From an uncultured Bacteroides sp. (GTDB taxonomy: Bacteria; Bacteroidota; Bacteroidia; Bacteroidales; Bacteroidaceae), in the NCBI GenBank assembly GCA_902388495.1, contig CABMPP010000043.1, forward strand, positions 1-22,102: a stretch of DNA of 22,102 bases, read 5' to 3'. This document shows, in pieces, positions 1 to 7,490 of the stretch. The notes beneath the pieces are model-generated. The model was not told the origin of the DNA, made no database searches, and saw nothing but the letters and a program-made list of their open reading frames with translations. Made by a program: the position numbers and the translations under genes. Numbering within the stretch: position 1 is the first letter of the stretch; every line of letters starts with the position of its first letter.

Positions 1-359
1 CTTTCATTCTTCTTTTCCTGATTGGTAAATTGATCATTCAGACTGAGGATTTCAGCTGGATTGTCCTATTAGCAGTTTATGGTGTTGACAGTGTTCTTAC
101 TATTATTCATCGGCTGCTGCTTCATGAGAATATCGGTTTACCGCATCGTAAACACATGTATCAGTTAATGGCAAATGAACTGAAAATGCCCCATATAGGA
201 GTATCCCTAATTTATATGATGGTACAGAGCTTAGTGATAATTGGATATTTGAGGTATTTGGCGTATGGGTATCTCTACTTGTTTGGTTGTATTGTATTGC
301 TTTGTTGTATCTATATCCTTTTTATGAAGAAGTGTTTCTATTTGCATTTACAGCATTGA
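1..359 (+). CDS. Polyprenyl-phosphate sugar-1-phosphate transferase, C-terminal end (partial)
   Basis: Only the last ~118 codons are present; the frame is open from base 3 and the gene begins outside the window. The product is hydrophobic with several membrane segments. It carries a VYGVDSVLTIIHR segment followed by a histidine-rich cytoplasmic loop (HRKHMYQ, then MPH), as in MraY/WecA-type enzymes of glycosyltransferase family 4. Such enzymes move a sugar-1-phosphate from a UDP-sugar to undecaprenyl phosphate at the inner membrane, the first step of O-antigen or capsule repeat-unit synthesis. In Bacteroides these genes often close a capsular polysaccharide locus, so the end of one probably lies to the left; that is inferred. 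The tail after the last membrane segment is short and basic. The exact donor sugar cannot be told from this piece. Confidence 0.8.
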   Translation, partial: FILLFLIGKLIIQTEDFSWIVLLAVYGVDSVLTIIHRLLLHENIGLPHRKHMYQLMANELKMPHIGVSLIYMMVQSLVIIGYLRYLAYGYLYLFGCIVLLCCIYILFMKKCFYLHLQH

Positions 360-378
360 TAGCATATACTAAAGTAAG

Positions 379-424
379 AAAAGGCTGGGGCTACTTAATG
401 ATTATAGTGGCTCCAGCCTTTTTT
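379..424 (+). terminator. Rho-independent terminator after the sugar transferase gene
   Basis: A 17-base-pair stem (379-395 with 406-422) closes a 10-base loop. All pairs are Watson-Crick except two G-U wobbles. The right arm runs into a T tract. It begins about 20 bases after the stop codon of the transferase. The left arm starts with an A run, so the hairpin could also act on the other strand. Confidence 0.85.
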
Positions 425-433
425 AGTTCCGTA

Positions 434-465
434 TTTCTCATTTTCATTTTTTATTTCTACCTTTG
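434..465 (+). promoter_or_regulatory. Bacteroidetes-type promoter for the DUF6922/AbiEii pair
   Basis: A perfect -7 box TACCTTTG (458-465; consensus TAnnTTTG) lies 20 bases after TTTC at 434-437, a one-mismatch -33 box. Transcription would start near base 472, about ten bases before the start codon at 483. The element lies just downstream of the terminator of the preceding gene, so the pair is an independent unit. Confidence 0.6.
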
Positions 466-482
466 TCAACAAAAGGAATAGT

Positions 483-788
483 ATGTCTGCGAATGAATAT
501 ATACAGCAATTCTCTCCGCATCTGTTTTGGGATGTACGTAAAGAAGAACTCGACTTTGATGCACATGCACAATATGTGATCAAAAGAGTCTTAGAATACG
601 GTTTGTTGAATGATTGGAATCTTATCAAGACATATTATGGTTTGCCTCGAATCGTAAAAATCGTAAAGGAATTAAGAGATTTGGAACCTCGTGCATTGGC
701 ATACATCTCTGCTATTTCAAAAACTCCTAAGGAACAATTTAGATGTTACACTTGGAAACAGTTGAATCCTCAACTTTGGAACTTCTAA
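483..788 (+). CDS. DUF6922 family protein, partner of AbiEii-type toxin
   Basis: A 101-residue soluble protein beginning with the FSPHLFWDV segment typical of DUF6922 proteins. Acidic and aromatic helices follow (LDFDAHAQYVIKRVLEYG, then DWNLIKTYYG), and the end is KEQFRCYTWKQLNPQLWNF. In Bacteroidales these genes regularly sit directly ahead of an AbiEii/AbiGii nucleotidyltransferase gene, and the same arrangement is seen here with a 46-base overlap. By position it is probably the antitoxin or regulatory member of a toxin-antitoxin-like pair, but no biochemical role is known to me. The frame is intact and full length, although its partner is broken. No signal peptide or membrane segment is visible. 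The start at 483 fits the promoter just upstream. Confidence 0.7.
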   Translation: MSANEYIQQFSPHLFWDVRKEELDFDAHAQYVIKRVLEYGLLNDWNLIKTYYGLPRIVKIVKELRDLEPRALAYISAISKTPKEQFRCYTWKQLNPQLWNF

Positions 789-1137
789 AGAAGTTGCAGA
801 AATTACCGGTACTTAGTAATACAAGGTTAGTTGGGGGAACTGCGCTTGCCTTGCAATTGGGGCATCGTAAGTCTATTGATTTAGATTTCTTTGGTAAGAT
901 AGATTGTGAGGTAGAGGTACCAAAAAAGACTTCATTGATATTGCATTTTTGTTGCGCCGTTTTTCGTTGGATGAGATTCTAAGCTTTTATTCTGCAAAAT
1001 ATTACGATGGATCTGTTTTTATGGCAATGAAAAGCCTTGCTTATTTTGATGATGCAGAAGAGGAATCGATGCCTGACATGTTTGCTAATCAATCGTGGGA
1101 GCAAACCAAAGAATATATCCTATCAAAGATTTCTTGA
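743..1137 (+). pseudogene. AbiEii/AbiGii nucleotidyltransferase toxin, broken by internal deletion
   Basis: Frame one (743-982) encodes the N-terminal part with an intact nucleotidyltransferase signature, VGGTALALQLGHRKSIDLDF: Gly-Gly-Thr at residues 31-33 and DxD at 46-48. Homology in that frame stops near residue 55. The family's C-terminal part continues in another frame from about base 910, reading GRGTKKDFIDIAFLLRRF, then SLDEILSFY and a FDDAE segment, to the stop at 1137. Family members of this type are close to 190-200 residues as I recall them; the two pieces give about 130. About 50-60 codons therefore seem lost between roughly 902 and 912, with a frameshift. The missing part should contain the third catalytic acidic residue and the lysine helix. 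The protein actually made would be 79 residues with a foreign tail and is probably inactive. Confidence 0.8.
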
Positions 1138-1169
1138 TTCTTTTTTCCTATCAACCCAAAAAAAATTAA

Positions 1170-1177
1170 TACCTTTG
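1170..1177 (+). promoter_or_regulatory. -7 promoter box for pheT
   Basis: TACCTTTG matches the Bacteroidetes -7 consensus TAnnTTTG exactly. The region 19-23 bases upstream is T-rich (1141-1146) but has no clean TTTG -33 box. Transcription would start near 1184, leaving a leader of about 29 bases before the pheT start. Confidence 0.55.
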
Positions 1178-1212
1178 CGGGTCACTTTTGGAAACAATAA
1201 AAATATAATGAT

Positions 1213-3675
1213 ATGAATATCTCTTATAACTGGCTGAAAGAGTATGTCGAGTTCGATTTGACACCCGATGAAGTCGCAGCTGCGCTAACGTCTATCGGAC
1301 TGGAAACGGGAAGCGTAGATGAAGTGCAAACCATTAAAGGCGGACTGGAAGGACTGGTCATCGGCGAAGTGTTGACATGCGAACCTCATCCGAATTCAGA
1401 CCACATGCACGTCACTACCGTAAACTTGGGACAAGGTGAACCTGTGCAGATTGTATGCGGCGCTCCGAACGTTGCTGCAGGACAAAAAGTGGTAGTTGCC
1501 ACACTGGGTACAAAACTGTATGACGGTGATGAGTGCTTTACCATCAAGAAATCAAAACTCCGTGGTGTGGAATCTATCGGTATGATTTGCGCCGAAGATG
1601 AAATCGGTATCGGTACAGATCATGCAGGCATCATCGTATTGCCTGAAACGGCTATCCCGGGTACACTTGCCAAGGATTATTATAACATCAAGAGCGACTA
1701 CGTACTGGAAGTGGATATCACTCCGAACCGTGCCGATGCTTGTTCACACTACGGTGTGGCCCGTGACTTGTACGCCTACCTGGTGCAAAACGGAAAGCAG
1801 GCTACTTTGAAGAAGCCGTCTGTTGATGCTTTCGCCGTTGAGAATCATGATTTGGATATCAAAGTCTCGGTAGAAAACAGTGAGGCTTGTCCCCGATATG
1901 CCGGTGTAACAGTGAAAGGCGTTACGGTAAAGGAAAGCCCGGAATGGTTGCAGAACAAACTCCGTGTGATCGGTCTGCGCCCTATTAATAATGTAGTAGA
2001 CATTACGAATTATATCGTTCATGCATTCGGTCAGCCGCTGCATTGCTTCGATGCCGATAAGATTAAAGGCGGTGAAGTGATTGTGAAGACGATGCCCGAA
2101 GGTACTCCGTTCGTTACTCTCGACGGAGTGGAACGTAAGCTGAGCGAACGTGACCTGATGATTTGTAACAAGGAAGAGGCGATGTGTATTGCCGGTGTAT
2201 TCGGCGGATTGGATTCCGGTTCTACGGAAGCTACTAAAGACGTGTTCCTTGAAAGTGCTTATTTTCACCCGACATGGGTGCGCAAGACGGCCCGTCGTCA
2301 TGGACTGAATACGGATGCTTCTTTCCGTTTTGAAAGAGGTATCGATCCCAATGCCACCATTTACTGCCTGAAACTGGCTGCTTTGCTGGTGAAAGAACTT
2401 GCCGGAGGTACCATTTCTTCTGAAATAAAAGATGTATGTGCTGCTCCTGCCAAGGACTTCAGAGTAGAGCTTTCGTATGAGAAAGTACATGCTTTGATTG
2501 GTAAAGTGATTCCGGTTGATACCATCAAGAGTATCGTAACAAGCTTGGAAATGAAGATTGTGGACGAGACTGCGGAAGGCTTGACCTTGGATGTTCCTCC
2601 TTATCGCGTAGACGTGCAGCGTGACTGCGACGTGATAGAAGATATCCTTCGTATCTACGGATATAATAATGTGGAAATTCCAAGCACCTTAAAGTCCAGT
2701 CTGACAACGAAAGGTGAATGTGATAAATCCAATAAACTACAGAACCTGATTGCTGAGCAGTTGGTAGGTTGCGGTTTCAATGAGATATTGAATAATTCGT
2801 TGACTCGTGCTGCTTACTACGACGGTATGGAGACATATCCTACCCAGAACCTCGTTATGCTGATGAACCCGCTGAGTGCAGACTTGAATGCTATGCGCCA
2901 GACCTTGCTCTTCGGCGGACTGGAAAGCATTTCTCACAATGCTAACCGTAAAAATGCCGACTTGAAGTTCTTTGAATTCGGCAACTGCTATCACTTCAAC
3001 GAAGAGAAGAAGAACCCGGAAAAAGCGCTTGCTCCTTATTCGGAAGATTATCACCTCGGTTTATGGGTAACCGGTAAGAAGGTTTCCAACTCATGGGCAC
3101 ATCCGGATGAAAACAGCTCTGTATATGAACTGAAAGCATACGTCGAAAATATCTTTGCCCGCTTGGGACTGTGTATGCATGACTTGGTAATCGGCAATCT
3201 GACGGATGATATTTATGCCGCCGCCCTTTCCGTGCAGACAAGAGGGGGAAAGAGACTGGCTACCTTCGGTGTTGTCACCAAGAAGTTGCTGAAAGCATTC
3301 GACATCGACAATGAGGTCTATTATGCCGACCTGAATTGGAAAGAACTGATGAAAGCCATCAAGAATGTGAAGGTGAGCTATTCGGAAATTTCCAAGTTCC
3401 CGGCAGTGAAGCGCGACTTGGCGTTGCTGCTCGATAAAAAGGTTCAGTTTGCCGAAATCGAAAAGATAGCTTATGAAACAGAGAAGAAGTTGCTGAAAGA
3501 AGTTTCTCTCTTCGACGTTTACGAAGGCAAGAACCTGGAAGCCGGTAAGAAGAGCTATGCGGTCAGCTTCTTGTTGCAAGACGAGACTCAGACTATGAAT
3601 GACAAGCTGATCGACAAGATCATGTCTAAACTGGTGAAGAACCTGGAAGACAAGTTGGGCGCCAAACTGAGATAA
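1213..3675 (+). CDS. pheT: Phenylalanyl-tRNA synthetase beta subunit
   Basis: An 820-residue protein, full length for the bacterial beta subunit. In the cytoplasmic alpha2-beta2 synthetase it recognises tRNA-Phe, edits mischarged Tyr-tRNA-Phe and supports the catalytic alpha subunit. In order: an EMAP/OB-type tRNA-binding domain (about 40-150, with PHPNSDHMHV and VCGAPNV); the B3/B4 editing domain (about 210-385, with NNVVDITNYI and FRFERGID); the B5 domain (about 405-475); the catalytic-like core (about 480-690); and the C-terminal FDX-ACB domain (about 726-820, with FPAVKRDLAL). The start at 1213 gives the canonical MNISYNWLKEYV. The alpha subunit gene (pheS) is not adjacent, as is usual in Bacteroides. 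It leads a short operon with the YebC gene 34 bases downstream. Confidence 0.97.
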   Translation: MNISYNWLKEYVEFDLTPDEVAAALTSIGLETGSVDEVQTIKGGLEGLVIGEVLTCEPHPNSDHMHVTTVNLGQGEPVQIVCGAPNVAAGQKVVVATLGTKLYDGDECFTIKKSKLRGVESIGMICAEDEIGIGTDHAGIIVLPETAIPGTLAKDYYNIKSDYVLEVDITPNRADACSHYGVARDLYAYLVQNGKQATLKKPSVDAFAVENHDLDIKVSVENSEACPRYAGVTVKGVTVKESPEWLQNKLRVIGLRPINNVVDITNYIVHAFGQPLHCFDADKIKGGEVIVKTMPEGTPFVTLDGVERKLSERDLMICNKEEAMCIAGVFGGLDSGSTEATKDVFLESAYFHPTWVRKTARRHGLNTDASFRFERGIDPNATIYCLKLAALLVKELAGGTISSEIKDVCAAPAKDFRVELSYEKVHALIGKVIPVDTIKSIVTSLEMKIVDETAEGLTLDVPPYRVDVQRDCDVIEDILRIYGYNNVEIPSTLKSSLTTKGECDKSNKLQNLIAEQLVGCGFNEILNNSLTRAAYYDGMETYPTQNLVMLMNPLSADLNAMRQTLLFGGLESISHNANRKNADLKFFEFGNCYHFNEEKKNPEKALAPYSEDYHLGLWVTGKKVSNSWAHPDENSSVYELKAYVENIFARLGLCMHDLVIGNLTDDIYAAALSVQTRGGKRLATFGVVTKKLLKAFDIDNEVYYADLNWKELMKAIKNVKVSYSEISKFPAVKRDLALLLDKKVQFAEIEKIAYETEKKLLKEVSLFDVYEGKNLEAGKKSYAVSFLLQDETQTMNDKLIDKIMSKLVKNLEDKLGAKLR

Positions 3676-3698
3676 ATCATAAATAATAAATCATAAAT
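3674..3698 (+). repeat. Short direct repeat between pheT and the YebC gene
   Basis: AAATCATAAAT occurs at 3674-3684 and again at 3688-3698, a 14-base period, starting inside the pheT stop codon. It may be polymerase slippage or an AT-rich ribosome-standby segment. No function is evident. Confidence 0.5.
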
Positions 3699-3709
3699 AT
3701 TAAGTTCCA

Positions 3710-4447
3710 ATGGGAAGAGCATTTGAATATAGAAAAGCTGCCAAATTGAAGAGATGGGGTCACATGGCAAAGACCTTTACAAGACTGGGTAAACAAATTG
3801 CTATTGCGGTAAAGGCCGGTGGACCTGAACCGGAGAACAACCCGACTTTACGTTCGGTTATCGCTACTTGTAAGCGTGAAAACATGCCGAAGGATAATAT
3901 TGATCGTGCCATCAAAAATGCTATGGGTAAAGACCAGAGCGACTACAAAGGCATGACTTATGAAGGATACGGCCCTCATGGTGTAGCCGTTTTCGTTGAT
4001 ACTTTGACTGATAATACGACTCGTACGGTAGCTGATGTACGTTCCGTATTCAATAAGTTCGGTGGAAACCTGGGTACTATGGGCTCGCTTGCTTTCCTGT
4101 TCGACCATAAGTGTGTGTTCACCTTCAAGAAGAAGGAGGGCATCGATATGGAAGAGCTTATCCTTGACTTGATAGACTACGACGTGGAAGAAGATTATGA
4201 AGAGGATGAAGAAGAAGGCACAATCACTATCTATGGTGATCCGAAGAGCTATGCAGCCATCCAGAAACATTTGGAAGAATGCGGTTTCGAGGATGTCGGC
4301 GGTGAGTTTACTTATATCCCTAATGACCAGAAAGATGTTACTCCCGAACAGCGTGAGACTATCGACAAGATGGTAGAACGTTTGGAAGAGTTTGATGACG
4401 TACAGACGGTTTATACTAACATGAAACCGGAAGAAAGTGAAGAGTAA
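3710..4447 (+). CDS. YebC/PmpR family protein
   Basis: A 245-residue cytoplasmic protein of the usual family length. It opens with the family's N-terminal helical region (GRAFEYRKAAKLKRWGHMAK), then RENMPKDNIDRAIKNA and YEGYGPHGVAVFVDTLTDN, and the C-terminal domains. YebC-family proteins are known as DNA-binding transcription regulators (PmpR). Some members have been linked to relief of ribosome stalling at proline-rich stretches. Which role applies here is not shown, but the operon with pheT, and its stop overlapping the next start, fits a link to translation. A strongly acidic segment lies at about residues 160-173 (VEEDYEEDEEEG), more acidic than in E. coli YebC. No internal promoter is seen in the 34-base gap after pheT. 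Confidence 0.93.
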   Translation: MGRAFEYRKAAKLKRWGHMAKTFTRLGKQIAIAVKAGGPEPENNPTLRSVIATCKRENMPKDNIDRAIKNAMGKDQSDYKGMTYEGYGPHGVAVFVDTLTDNTTRTVADVRSVFNKFGGNLGTMGSLAFLFDHKCVFTFKKKEGIDMEELILDLIDYDVEEDYEEDEEEGTITIYGDPKSYAAIQKHLEECGFEDVGGEFTYIPNDQKDVTPEQRETIDKMVERLEEFDDVQTVYTNMKPEESEE

Positions 4448-4692
4448 TGACATATACTTATAAGACTAAAGGCACATGTAGCTCAAACATCGAGCTCGAT
4501 GTAGAAGAAGGTATTGTGAAAGAGGTCGCTTTTTGGGGAGGATGTAATGGGAATCTGCAAGCTGTTTCCCGCTTGGTGCAAGGGATGCCGGTAGAAGCGG
4601 TGATTGGCCGTTTGGAAGGAATCCGTTGCGGAGGGCGTCCCACCTCTTGTCCCGACCAGCTATGCAAGGCGCTGCATGAAATGGGATATTAA
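4447..4692 (+). CDS. TIGR03905-like TSCPD domain small protein
   Basis: An 81-residue protein whose start shares base 4447 with the YebC stop (TAATG), so the two are probably translationally coupled. It is a stand-alone TSCPD domain: a beta-rich N-terminal half with C11 and C33 (GGCNGN), then C61 (IRCGGRPTSCPD) with C68 and C73. The domain is otherwise known at the C-terminus of class II ribonucleotide reductases, and the cysteines could bind zinc. Stand-alone TIGR03905 members have no established function that I know. It is the last gene of the pheT operon, ending before a clear terminator. Confidence 0.82.
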   Translation: MTYTYKTKGTCSSNIELDVEEGIVKEVAFWGGCNGNLQAVSRLVQGMPVEAVIGRLEGIRCGGRPTSCPDQLCKALHEMGY

Positions 4693-4716
4693 GTCTCTTG
4701 CCTGAAGAAACAGATG

Positions 4717-4754
4717 AAAGCCCTTGGCATTGAAAGATGTCAGGGGCTTTTTTT
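4717..4754 (+). terminator. Rho-independent terminator of the pheT operon
   Basis: A 14-base-pair stem (4717-4730 with 4737-4750), including two G-U wobbles, encloses a six-base loop. A T run follows. It lies 25 bases after the stop of the TSCPD gene. Confidence 0.88.
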
Positions 4755-4818
4755 GAACTTAACATGGATGTTTTTGTTATTAATTGAGTATTTTTACGCT
4801 CTTAAATAAACGAACACA

Positions 4819-6081
4819 ATGAAAAATATTCTGAAAGACTTGAAGCGGAGAGACCACAAGCGTTATTTGGGTGGTCTGGATGTCTTCAAATATATAGGGC
4901 CGGGACTGTTGGTGACAGTGGGCTTTATCGACCCGGGTAACTGGGCTTCTAATTTTGCCGCAGGTTCTGAATTCGGTTACTCCTTGCTGTGGGTGGTAAC
5001 ATTGTCGACTATCATGCTGATTGTGTTGCAACATAATGTAGCGCACTTGGGTATTGTGACCGGTTTGTGCCTGTCCGAGGCTGCTACGAAATATACTCCT
5101 TCGTGGGTGGCACGTCCCATACTCGGCACGGCAGTGCTGGCGTCTATATCTACTTCGCTGGCAGAGATATTGGGAGGAGCCATTGCTCTGCAGATGCTGT
5201 TTGATATCCCGATTATCTGGGGTTCCGTGTTGACTACGGTATTTGTGCTGGTCATGCTTTTTACCAACTCTTATAAAAAGATAGAGCGTTCTATTATCGC
5301 ATTTGTATCAGTTATCGGACTATCTTTTATTTATGAGTTGTTCCTGGTGAAGATAGACTGGCCGGTGGCAGCGCAAGGGTGGGTGACACCTTCGTTTCCG
5401 GAAGGCAGTATGCTGATCATTATGAGTGTGCTTGGCGCAGTAGTGATGCCGCATAACTTGTTTCTCCATTCGGAGGTGATACAGAGTCACGAATACAATA
5501 AGCAAGATGATGCGTCTATTCGTAAGGTACTGAAATATGAGCTGTTCGATACGCTGTTTTCCATGATTGTGGGATGGGCTATTAATAGTGCCATGATATT
5601 GCTGGCTGCGGCAACTTTCTTTAAAGGAGGCATTCAGGTCGAAGAACTGCAGCAAGCCAAGTCTTTGCTGGAACCGTTGTTGGGAAATAGTGCTGCTGTG
5701 GTTTTTTCGTTGGCATTGCTGATGGCAGGTATCTCTTCGACCATAACGAGCGGCATGGCGGCAGGTTCTATCTTTGCCGGTATCTTCGGTGAGTCTTATC
5801 ATATTAAGGATAGTCACTCGCAGGTGGGAGTCATTCTTTCGCTGGGCATTGCATTGCTGCTGATTTTCTTTATCGGCGATCCGTTCAAAGGACTGCTGAT
5901 TTCGCAGATGATATTGAGTATACAGTTGCCTTTTACGGTTTTCCTGCAAGTTAGTCTGACTTCTTCGCGCAAGGTAATGGGGCAATATGTCAACAGCCGA
6001 TGGAGCACATTCGTTCTTTATACCATTGCTGTTATTGTGACGGTGCTGAATATCATGCTGTTGATTTCGGAAATATTGTGA
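4819..6081 (+). CDS. mntH: Nramp family divalent metal (Mn2+/Fe2+) transporter
   Basis: A 420-residue polytopic membrane protein, probably 11 membrane helices, importing Mn2+ or Fe2+ with protons. Both metal-site motifs are present: DPGN at residues 38-41 in the first helix and MPHN at 210-213 in the sixth. The methionine of MPHN is the residue linked to preference for transition metals over Ca2+ and Mg2+. The start at 4819 gives a short basic cytoplasmic N-terminus before helix 1. It leads a likely operon with exonuclease III (30-base gap) and a cysteine-rich protein. Metal import next to a Mg/Mn-dependent repair nuclease may be functional or accidental. A weak -7-like box (TATTTTTA, 4789-4796) lies upstream without a convincing -33 box. 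I saw no clear metal-repressor operator. Confidence 0.93.
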   Translation: MKNILKDLKRRDHKRYLGGLDVFKYIGPGLLVTVGFIDPGNWASNFAAGSEFGYSLLWVVTLSTIMLIVLQHNVAHLGIVTGLCLSEAATKYTPSWVARPILGTAVLASISTSLAEILGGAIALQMLFDIPIIWGSVLTTVFVLVMLFTNSYKKIERSIIAFVSVIGLSFIYELFLVKIDWPVAAQGWVTPSFPEGSMLIIMSVLGAVVMPHNLFLHSEVIQSHEYNKQDDASIRKVLKYELFDTLFSMIVGWAINSAMILLAAATFFKGGIQVEELQQAKSLLEPLLGNSAAVVFSLALLMAGISSTITSGMAAGSIFAGIFGESYHIKDSHSQVGVILSLGIALLLIFFIGDPFKGLLISQMILSIQLPFTVFLQVSLTSSRKVMGQYVNSRWSTFVLYTIAVIVTVLNIMLLISEIL

Positions 6082-6111
6082 GAATAATAACCTTTAAGAA
6101 TTCCTATCAAT

Positions 6112-6876
6112 ATGAAAATTATAACTTATAATGTAAATGGTCTACGGGCTGCTGTAACAAAGGGTTTTCCCGAATGGCTGGCGCAAGAGCAGCCTGACGT
6201 ACTCTGCCTGCAAGAAACAAAGTTGCAACCGGAGCAATATCCGGCAGAAGCATTGGAGGCTTTGGGATATAAACATTATCTCTATTCCGCACAGAAGAAA
6301 GGATATAGCGGGGTAGCTATTCTGACCAAACGCGAACCGGACCATGTAGAATATGGTATGGGCATAGAAGAGTATGATAACGAAGGGCGTTTTATCCGTG
6401 CCGACTACGGTGATATTTCCGTAGTCAGCGTCTATCATCCTTCGGGAACCAGCGGAGACGAACGCCAGGCTTTTAAGATGGTTTGGTTGGAGAAGTTCCA
6501 GGAGTATGTATTAGAGCTGGAGCGTACCCGTCCCAAGCTGATTCTCTGTGGCGACTACAATATTTGCCACGAAGCCATTGATATCCACGACCCTATTCGT
6601 AATGCCACCAACAGTGGTTTCCTGCCCGAAGAAAGGGAATGGATGACGCGTTTTCTTCATGCAGGCTTCATCGATTCTTTCCGCTTTCTTCATCCGGACA
6701 AGCAGGAATATACGTGGTGGAGCTACCGTTTTAATTCGCGTGCCAAGAACAAAGGTTGGCGTATAGACTATTGTATGGTAAGTGAGCCGGTACGTCCGAT
6801 GCTGAAAGAAGCACGGATATTGAACGATGCAGTTCATTCCGATCACTGCCCGATGTTGTTAGAAATTACAGACTGA
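6112..6876 (+). CDS. xth: Exodeoxyribonuclease III (AP endonuclease)
   Basis: A 254-residue cytoplasmic enzyme of the EEP phosphodiesterase fold. It cleaves DNA 5' of abasic sites and removes 3' blocking groups in base excision repair. All hallmark residues are visible: N7 in NVNGLR, metal ligand E35 in LQETK, Y108 in VYHPSG, D148 and N150 in GDYNICH, D219 in RIDY, and the catalytic D244-H245 in HSDHCP. Length is normal for the Xth family. It lies 30 bases after the Nramp gene and only two bases before the next gene, so it is almost certainly cotranscribed. The start at 6112 gives MKIITYNVNGLR, the family N-terminus. Confidence 0.96.
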   Translation: MKIITYNVNGLRAAVTKGFPEWLAQEQPDVLCLQETKLQPEQYPAEALEALGYKHYLYSAQKKGYSGVAILTKREPDHVEYGMGIEEYDNEGRFIRADYGDISVVSVYHPSGTSGDERQAFKMVWLEKFQEYVLELERTRPKLILCGDYNICHEAIDIHDPIRNATNSGFLPEEREWMTRFLHAGFIDSFRFLHPDKQEYTWWSYRFNSRAKNKGWRIDYCMVSEPVRPMLKEARILNDAVHSDHCPMLLEITD

Positions 6877-6878
6877 TT

Positions 6879-7343
6879 ATGGAAACAGAAGATAGAGTAG
6901 GAAAAGCCGTAGAACTTTTCAAGAGCGGGTATAACTGTTCGCAGTCGGTTGTGGCTGCTTTTGCCGATATGTACGGATTCACAGACGAGCAGGCATTTCG
7001 TATGTCGGCTTCGTTTGGCGGTGGTATTGGGCGCATGAGGCAGACGTGTGGTGCTGCATGTGGCATGTTTCTGTTGGCAGGACTGGAAAAAAGTGCTGTC
7101 GAAGGTAAGGATCGTGAAGGCAAGGCGGCCAACTATGCATTGGTACAGGAATTGGCTGCTGAATTCGAAAAACGCAACGGCTCGCTGATTTGTGCCGAGC
7201 TGTTGGGGTTGAAGAAACCGGAAGGTTCGGCTGTTCCCGAAGCACGAACTGAACAGTATTATGCTAAACGTCCGTGTGCCAGGATGGTAGAGGAGGCAGC
7301 CCGAATTTGGGCGGAATATCTGGAAAAAACGCACAAAAAGTAA
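6879..7343 (+). CDS. C_GCAxxG_C_C family protein
   Basis: A 154-residue, mostly helical soluble protein with the cysteine pattern of the C_GCAxxG_C_C family: C20 in GYNCSQSV, C57 and C61 around GRMRQTCGAACG, then C105 and C133. The glycine-rich FGGGIGRM stretch precedes the central cysteines. The family is often encoded near redox or membrane-transport genes, and a metal- or redox-binding role has been supposed; none is proven to my knowledge. The gene begins two bases after the exonuclease III stop and ends the operon. The final lysine codons and the stop form the left arm of a weak hairpin. Confidence 0.85.
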   Translation: METEDRVGKAVELFKSGYNCSQSVVAAFADMYGFTDEQAFRMSASFGGGIGRMRQTCGAACGMFLLAGLEKSAVEGKDREGKAANYALVQELAAEFEKRNGSLICAELLGLKKPEGSAVPEARTEQYYAKRPCARMVEEAARIWAEYLEKTHKK

Positions 7344-7361
7344 GAAAACGGTACTTTTTAG
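7335..7361 (+). terminator. Weak A/T hairpin at the end of the Nramp-xth operon
   Basis: AAAAAGTA (7335-7342) pairs with TACTTTTT (7352-7359) around a nine-base loop, giving a T-ended hairpin that overlaps the stop codon at 7341-7343. The stem holds only one G-C pair, so termination would be inefficient. Confidence 0.35.
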
Positions 7362-7390
7362 CCTTTCAGATGAAAAAAAGTCTCTAATAA

Positions 7391-7422
7391 TGTGTTATAT
7401 AACATAATTTTATCTATCTTTG
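7391..7422 (+). promoter_or_regulatory. Promoter with palindrome ahead of the winged-helix gene
   Basis: A perfect -7 box TATCTTTG lies at 7415-7422. Twenty bases upstream is TGTG (7391-7394), a partial -33 box. A palindrome with perfect core GTTATATAAC (7394-7403), extended to 7391-7406 with one mismatch, covers the -33 region and would be well placed as an operator. The predicted start near 7429 leaves a leader of about 60 bases. Confidence 0.6.
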
Positions 7423-7443
7423 CAGCGATATAAAAAACACCGA

Positions 7444-7460
7444 CATCCTTGCAGAGGATG
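7444..7460 (+). other. Hairpin in the 5' leader of the winged-helix mRNA
   Basis: CATCCT (7444-7449) pairs perfectly with AGGATG (7455-7460) around a five-base loop. It lies in the predicted untranslated leader, 30 bases before the start codon. It has no T tract, so it is not a terminator. It may stabilise the mRNA or affect initiation. Confidence 0.45.
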
Positions 7461-7490
7461 AGGATAACGTTTAACTAAAAGCAAATAAAA

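Noticed and set aside
287..481. A 64-codon open frame overlapping the end of the sugar transferase gene
   Set aside because: It overlaps the transferase 3' end in another frame and runs through the terminator hairpin. Its sequence is low-complexity hydrophobic residues from T-rich DNA.
1744..2490. A 248-codon minus-strand frame within pheT
   Set aside because: It is fully antisense to conserved pheT coding sequence, with no recognisable motif or promoter.
4771..4796. A promoter for the Nramp operon
   Set aside because: TTTTTG (4771-4776) and TATTTTTA (4789-4796) look like promoter boxes, but the spacer is only 12 bases against the expected 19-21 and the -7 box has a mismatch.
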